Below are positions 59,125-64,000 of a stretch of 64,000 nucleotides of DNA, in pieces. Under the pieces are notes generated by a model. That model ran no database searches. It was not told the DNA's origin and saw only the letters and a program-made list of their open reading frames with translations. The position numbers were made by a program, and so were the translations under genes. Source of the DNA: Anadara kagoshimensis (taxonomy: Eukaryota; Mollusca; Bivalvia; Arcoida; Arcidae); assembly GCA_021292105.1 (NCBI GenBank), contig CM037862.1, forward strand, positions 32,333,245 to 32,397,244, in the 5' to 3' direction. How positions within the stretch are numbered: the stretch's first letter is position 1; each line of letters starts with the position of its first letter.

Positions 59125-59850
59125 CGCAATGTGTTTCTTGTCAAAAATGATGTTTAAAAAGAATATCTTATCTATTTTATTTTGTATCCTACGGTAAAGA
59201 AATACTTTACGCTTAAATCAACCTTGTTGTCATTTTTTTATTTGAGTGCCATTTAATACCATTAGTATGCTTTATGCAGTATCCTGTGCTTTTAAAACAT
59301 GTGTTGTGACCAAATATTTTGTTTTCAAAGGATTTTTTTTCTGTTTAAGATAAAGAGATGCTTTACTCTGAAATCAAATCTTCCACAGGCAATATTGCCG
59401 TACTTTTTGTTTTAATTGCAATTGGCCTATGCTCTCCTCAGCAGCCTGTGCCTTTGAAAAATGTGTTGTGACCAAATTTTGTTTTAAAAGAATAACTTTT
59501 TTAGTTAAAGAAATGATTAAAGCTTAAATAACATTCTTCCAGCAGCCATGTTGTCATGTTTTTAATTCCATTTAGTAACAGTTGTTTCTATGTTCCGCTT
59601 AGCATCGTGTGCTTTTGAAAAAATGCAGTGTGACCGAATTTCGCAGTATGATGACAATGCCAGACTGATTGAACTTACAGTTTCCCCCACTCCTTGCGAT
59701 TTACATCCTTTGAAATATGATGTTTTCAAATAAATCCCCATAAATTCCTCGCATTTATTCATCAACTACTTCTTGTTTTAAAAAAAAGACTTATCGTTTT
59801 AGTAAGAAATGTTTTACACTTAATCAAATGTATCAACCTCCCACGCCTAC
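59125..59850. repeat. Diverged tandem array of about 165 bp, about 4 units
   Basis: TGTGTTGTGACCAAAT occurs at 59300 and 59463, with a weaker copy (gcagtgtgaccgaatttc) near 59623 and a possible first one near 59131. Each is followed by TTTTAAAAGAAT-like sequence and AAAGAAATG(A/C)TTTA. The units are old and diverged. Confidence 0.6.
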
Positions 59851-60310
59851 AGCAAATAGGAGCTCAAATATTTTGAAGAGAAAAATAAGATAAAAAATAA
59901 CAAAAATAAATAAATAAGTTTGGGTGTCAAAAGCACTCCGTGTTTATAAGTTTAAAGCCATTATAATGTTGTTCTGTTATGTAGATAGTAAAGGGTAGGG
60001 TACACTGTTTGTATCCGGTCCTGTGATAATTTGTTAATTCTAGAAGGTCTGTCGACACAAGGTACACAGTGATAACGAAATTCTACACGATCAAAACCCT
60101 ATATATACCAATATACATAGCCATGTTCTCTTTCTTCAGTGGAAGCTTGACATTGAGACCCAGACATACGTTACACTTCTCCACCTTGTTAGAGCTGTAT
60201 TTAAACAACAAGCATCGGCATTACTTTTTCGTTTTTCAACAGTCGCAACTAGACTTTAAGCATCTATAGGACAAACATTAACTTTAGCATTCCCAGTCAT
60301 ACAGTGCAGC

Positions 60311-63300
60311 ATGAATCTTTTAGGTTTAACATTAGTTTTATTGTCTGTGACAATTGCAGCGGCAAATGTACTCAAAGTTGAATGTAAAGATAAATTCGGA
60401 ATTGTTATGGATGAAAATTGCCAGAGAAAATGGCAATGTGTTTGGGGTAACCCTGTCTTAATGCCAAACTGTCCACTAGGAATGGTTTACAACAGACTCG
60501 GTGCTTGTGTTGTAAAAGGCGTTGGTGGTTATCAAGATTGCAAGATGGACGGCAAAGGTTAGTATATTCTGATAGTTTATTAAAACTTGGTTTTAAAATC
60601 ACGCCTATGCATAAATAAGTAAACACTCAAGAAAAAATCTTAATCATTTCTCGTTTAAATTATAGCATTTTAATCTTAGCTTATTACATTATAAGTTTTA
60701 ATTTTTGCTTAAAGTTTGATTATCTTTTGGTTATAATGTGAAGACTGAAGATTGTAATTTGTCTTTGTATTATGAAGGTACAGAGGTTTAACGCTATGAC
60801 AACCTATACACATTGACAGTATTGTTAATCGGGAAACTTTGGTGTTTGTTTTATTTTTTTGCGTAATTTCAAGAAGTAAGAAGACACGAAAATTAAACTT
60901 TAGCTAATATTTTATTCTTATATACAATGTAATTCGCTTGTTTTTAATGTGAACTGGAGATTCTCTGCTGCGAAAATAGAAAAATACTAACGGTTACACC
61001 CAGTCAAGATTATTTCACTTATGTCCAGAATGATAGAAGTAATTGGATTGCTAGTACAGGAAAAGACCGATCTTCACCAAACAAACAGACAGACTTTCTC
61101 CCACAAATATCTGTCAATCTGGGATTCGAACAAATTTAAGGCGACAAAGAACGGTTGTGATCCGCAAGTCGGCGCTTCAGACAACGTTTTCAATCCGCAA
61201 CCGGGGCCAATAAGATTGTGAATCATACATGCCTACAGAATCAATTCGGCCCCAAGAGGGGCTTTATCAATCGGCTATTGTTCAAAGCCCTCGTCGATTA
61301 AAAGACAAGTAATGTAGCATTGTCATCATGATTATAAACTAGTCCGAATTTTCTGACCAAGACTTTTCGCCTGACTATCGATTTTCGGACTATAATCATA
61401 CATGTATAAACAAAACCCGATTTATCGTTGTAGCACCAGAGGTAGTGGCACCTGTAAGTGTTTGTTCCAGTTCCCCTTGTAAAAATGGTGGGACATGTAA
61501 CGATTGGCAAGATGGAAAATCCTTCAGTTGTACCTGTAAATGGGGATTTGTAGGAGAAACATGTGAACAAGGTAATACTTGTGTATCTATATACCTTCTT
61601 TATCTAAAACATTAATTGTACAACATAATCTTTTACAGTTCAGTTTAAACTCATCTTTTACAGTTTGTATGCTCTTGTGTTAATGCCAGAATATCAAAAG
61701 GTCACATATAAGAGTTTTAATTCCATGTAAAATGGAGAGACGTTTAGTTTTGTTTTGGACATAGATTGATATGTTTGTTTTAGATTTATCTGCATATAAC
61801 TGTGCATATAAATTGCAAATAAATAAATAATTAATTAATTAATTAATTAATTAATTAATTAATTAATTAATTAATTAATTATTAATATCAACTTTTGTAG
61901 TTTAATTAGTGATAGTTCGCAAGTGAATTGTTTTGACTGCTTATAAGATCATTTAATTCCGATTTGAATTTATGTATAAGAAACGTATGTCTTATTCAAT
62001 TCGTCGTCTTCTCTTCTGTTTTGTACATATATGGTGTTTGTGTGTTTCAGCAACAATAACTGACCCCTGTGCCAGTGGGCCTTGTAAGAACGGAGCAACG
62101 TGTAACCCATGGTCAGATGGACAATCATATTCTTGTACGTGTCCTTGGGGTTATCTGGGAGCAAGATGTGAAGAAGGTTAGTAAAAGCCGAAACTAGACG
62201 TCTTTTGAATGCTTGACGTTATTTAAATGGCAGTTAATTGAAACCCAATTTAATATCGTGAAGAATTATTTCCATGATTACAAATACTTTTAATTGATTC
62301 ATTTGTAGATTACTAGAATGTGTTGCAAAACGTTATTCTAGCAGTATTTTGGTTCTAGAATTTATTTTGAATCGCGTTTACAACTTTATAATATGAACAT
62401 GTCTGTTCTAATCCGCCATCAGTAACACGCAATGCACAGATTTTAATTGTCTACCAGACGGATTCCGACAACCAATCGTGTCGTCATCATAAAGTTTCGA
62501 GTTTGACTTGATAGTTTGCAATTCAAGGTAGAAATGTTCAATGCATTGGAATTCGTGAGGGGATGGCTCGCTAATTCCTCACCTACTTTAATTTCTTGAT
62601 GGTCTGCGTGCTTACTTCATTTGTCAGTTGTTGAAATTTCCACTGTGGTTTTAGAATTGGACGTATGATTGTGCGGGATTATTTAGTGAACCTGAAATAT
62701 TTTTACTTTCAGAACTGATGCTGAGAGCCACACTAACTCCGTGTATGAGCTTCCCTTGTAAGAATGGAGGGTTATGTAAAAACTCTTTTGATGGGAAAAG
62801 TTACGAGTGTATCTGTAAAGATAAATATAGTGGCGTGAATTGTCAAAAGGGTAAGTTTTTGAAACTATAATATATTCTTTAAACAATTAAACAATTCGAG
62901 CAAAGCAAAATTCGAAAGTATTTAAATGGATCAACAATTCAATATAGTGAAATAAATTCGAACAAGAAAAGCTTCAATTAACGAATAACGAAGGCTCTAA
63001 AAATATTTGATAGAACAGAACAAGAGCTCATCAAACCACTTACTATCTGTTACTAGACGCTTCCTAGCAATGCACTTAAGTCGTATTTAAAAAACAAAAT
63101 AAGATAAAGGTAAAATGTATTACATGTTTTCTGAACACCACCGTATAATAAACATACAGGTATGCACCGACAATAGTAATATCAAACATAGCAAAACCAT
63201 GCTGTGCAGACCCTTACTTTTTGTCAAGAATGAGTCATTTCTGAAGACTGACATTTATAGTTATTTTTCGGGGAAAAAATAAAATAGAAAAAAAAATAAA

Positions 63301-63627
63301 TTTGGAGACATGCACCTTGAATCGAGAAAATGAAATTGAAAGCAAGGTTTGCCTGTAGTAATAACCCTTTAACTCATTATATATATTAATTTATAACAGA
63401 GTTATCTGTAGAAGAGAGATGTAAGAATAACCCATCACTTGTATTTCCACATCCCGAAAACTGCCACCAATACTACAACTGTAGCATGAAGTACAAGAAA
63501 ATACCGATGTTCTTTGAGCAGCATCTAATTGAATGTACATACCCACTCCAGTTTTCTACAGAAACCAACAGTTGTAAAAACTACACAGAAGTCCAGTGTA
63601 ACGGTCGAAAGGATGAACCCGAAGGAT
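60311..63627 (+). CDS. Secreted chitin-binding/EGF modular protein, 5' part (runs off the window)
   Basis: Exons: 60311-60557, 61434-61571, 62051-62176, 62713-62850, 63400-63627. All junctions are phase 1, so each internal exon is a symmetric module. Exon 1 has a signal peptide ([20 protein letters not shown]) and a six-cysteine module resembling a chitin-binding type-2 (CBM14) fold. Exons 2, 3 and 4 each encode one EGF-like domain (for example [15 protein letters not shown]...[12 protein letters not shown]). Exon 5 encodes a clearer CBM14 module ([13 protein letters not shown]...ECTYPLQFS) and ends at T|GTAAGT, so more exons lie to the right. Such architecture fits an extracellular chitin-associated matrix or shell protein, by inference. 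A TATTTAAA about 110 bp upstream of the ATG could be a TATA element. Confidence 0.88.
60990..61215 (-). repeat. SINE-like repeat, family A related (diverged)
   Basis: Contains cagtcaagattatttcactt (the inverted family A tail) and GGGATTCGAAC, a B-box complement. It lies in intron 1 of the chitin-binding/EGF gene. Confidence 0.45.
61820..61884. repeat. (ATTA)n microsatellite
   Basis: A tetranucleotide tract in intron 2 of the chitin-binding/EGF gene. Confidence 0.95.
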
Positions 63628-64000
63628 GTAAGTTGTTTCAAAAATTTTATGTTTTTTTCCTTGAACGAGTAGTATTTTGTTAGGCGTAAAAAAAACAAAG
63701 GGTGTTCATAACTGAAATGCGGTGAACATATTTACAAGCTTTGGGTTAGTTATAAACTTCAGTCTACTGTTGAATTAACAAAAATAACAATATAAGAAAG
63801 ATATAGAATTCATAATATGTGCAGAAAATTGTTTGAAGTTGGAAAATCTCTCTTGAAAACATTTTTCTTTACAAGATGCAGTTATAGTTTATAAACAATT
63901 CATATTTTCATTTTATATGAAGTCATTATTTAACCTTAATACTAAAATGAAATGAATTTAAGACACAGATTTGCCATTGATAAGTAAATCTTTATTTGCA

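Overview
The window looks like nuclear DNA of a metazoan, most likely a bivalve mollusc. Genes are split into short exons with GT/AG introns, the sequence is AT-rich, and most of the space is taken by SINE-like repeats, short inverted-repeat DNA transposons, hAT remnants and tandem arrays. The mollusc assignment is an inference from the repeat style and a chitin-binding/EGF gene. No species is claimed and no bacterial or viral gene is seen.

Layout. 1-13.2 kb has no recognisable gene: a 100-bp tandem array, a decayed hAT element, a duplicated composite of inverted repeats, a hAT-like MITE, a 72-80 bp tandem array and a TTAA-flanked MITE. 13,221-40,091 (minus) is a complete 17-exon gene for a PTP-PEST family tyrosine phosphatase (PTPN12/18/22 type). 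The reconstructed CDS is 2,331 nt (776 aa) with all catalytic loops, a proline-rich tail and the C-terminal homology motif. 40.3-43.7 kb is intergenic and holds a roughly 180-bp tandem array with a transposon inserted in one unit. 43,763-52,606 (minus) is a complete six-exon gene for a secreted protein with two fasciclin (FAS1) domains (304 aa). A hAT remnant sits in its second intron. 53,337-56,526 (minus) is a four-exon gene for an unrecognised single-pass membrane protein (294 aa). 56.5-60.3 kb is gene-free. 60,311-63,627 (plus) is the 5' part of a secreted chitin-binding/EGF modular protein that continues beyond the window.

The most unusual feature is inside the phosphatase gene. Two consecutive exons encode the P-loop helix and the Q-loop. 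The 3' tail of each exon, together with its 5' splice site, has expanded into a tandem array in the following intron. Exon 7 has about 31 copies of an exact 53-bp unit made of 15 codons plus the first 8 intron bases. Exon 8 has about 15 copies of a roughly 60-bp unit that also carries GA-rich sense-strand blocks. Each genuine donor is therefore followed by a long series of near-identical GTAAGT donors. A third, smaller GTAAGT-bearing triplication lies in the same intron as the exon 8 array. A 42-bp satellite of about 43 units, with no length change, fills most of the intron before the exon encoding the KKCACYWP segment.

The four genes are not an operon or an obvious pathway. The FAS1 protein, the membrane protein and the chitin-binding/EGF protein are all predicted to be secreted or at the cell surface. 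The phosphatase is predicted to be cytosolic and to act on adhesion and cytoskeletal signalling.
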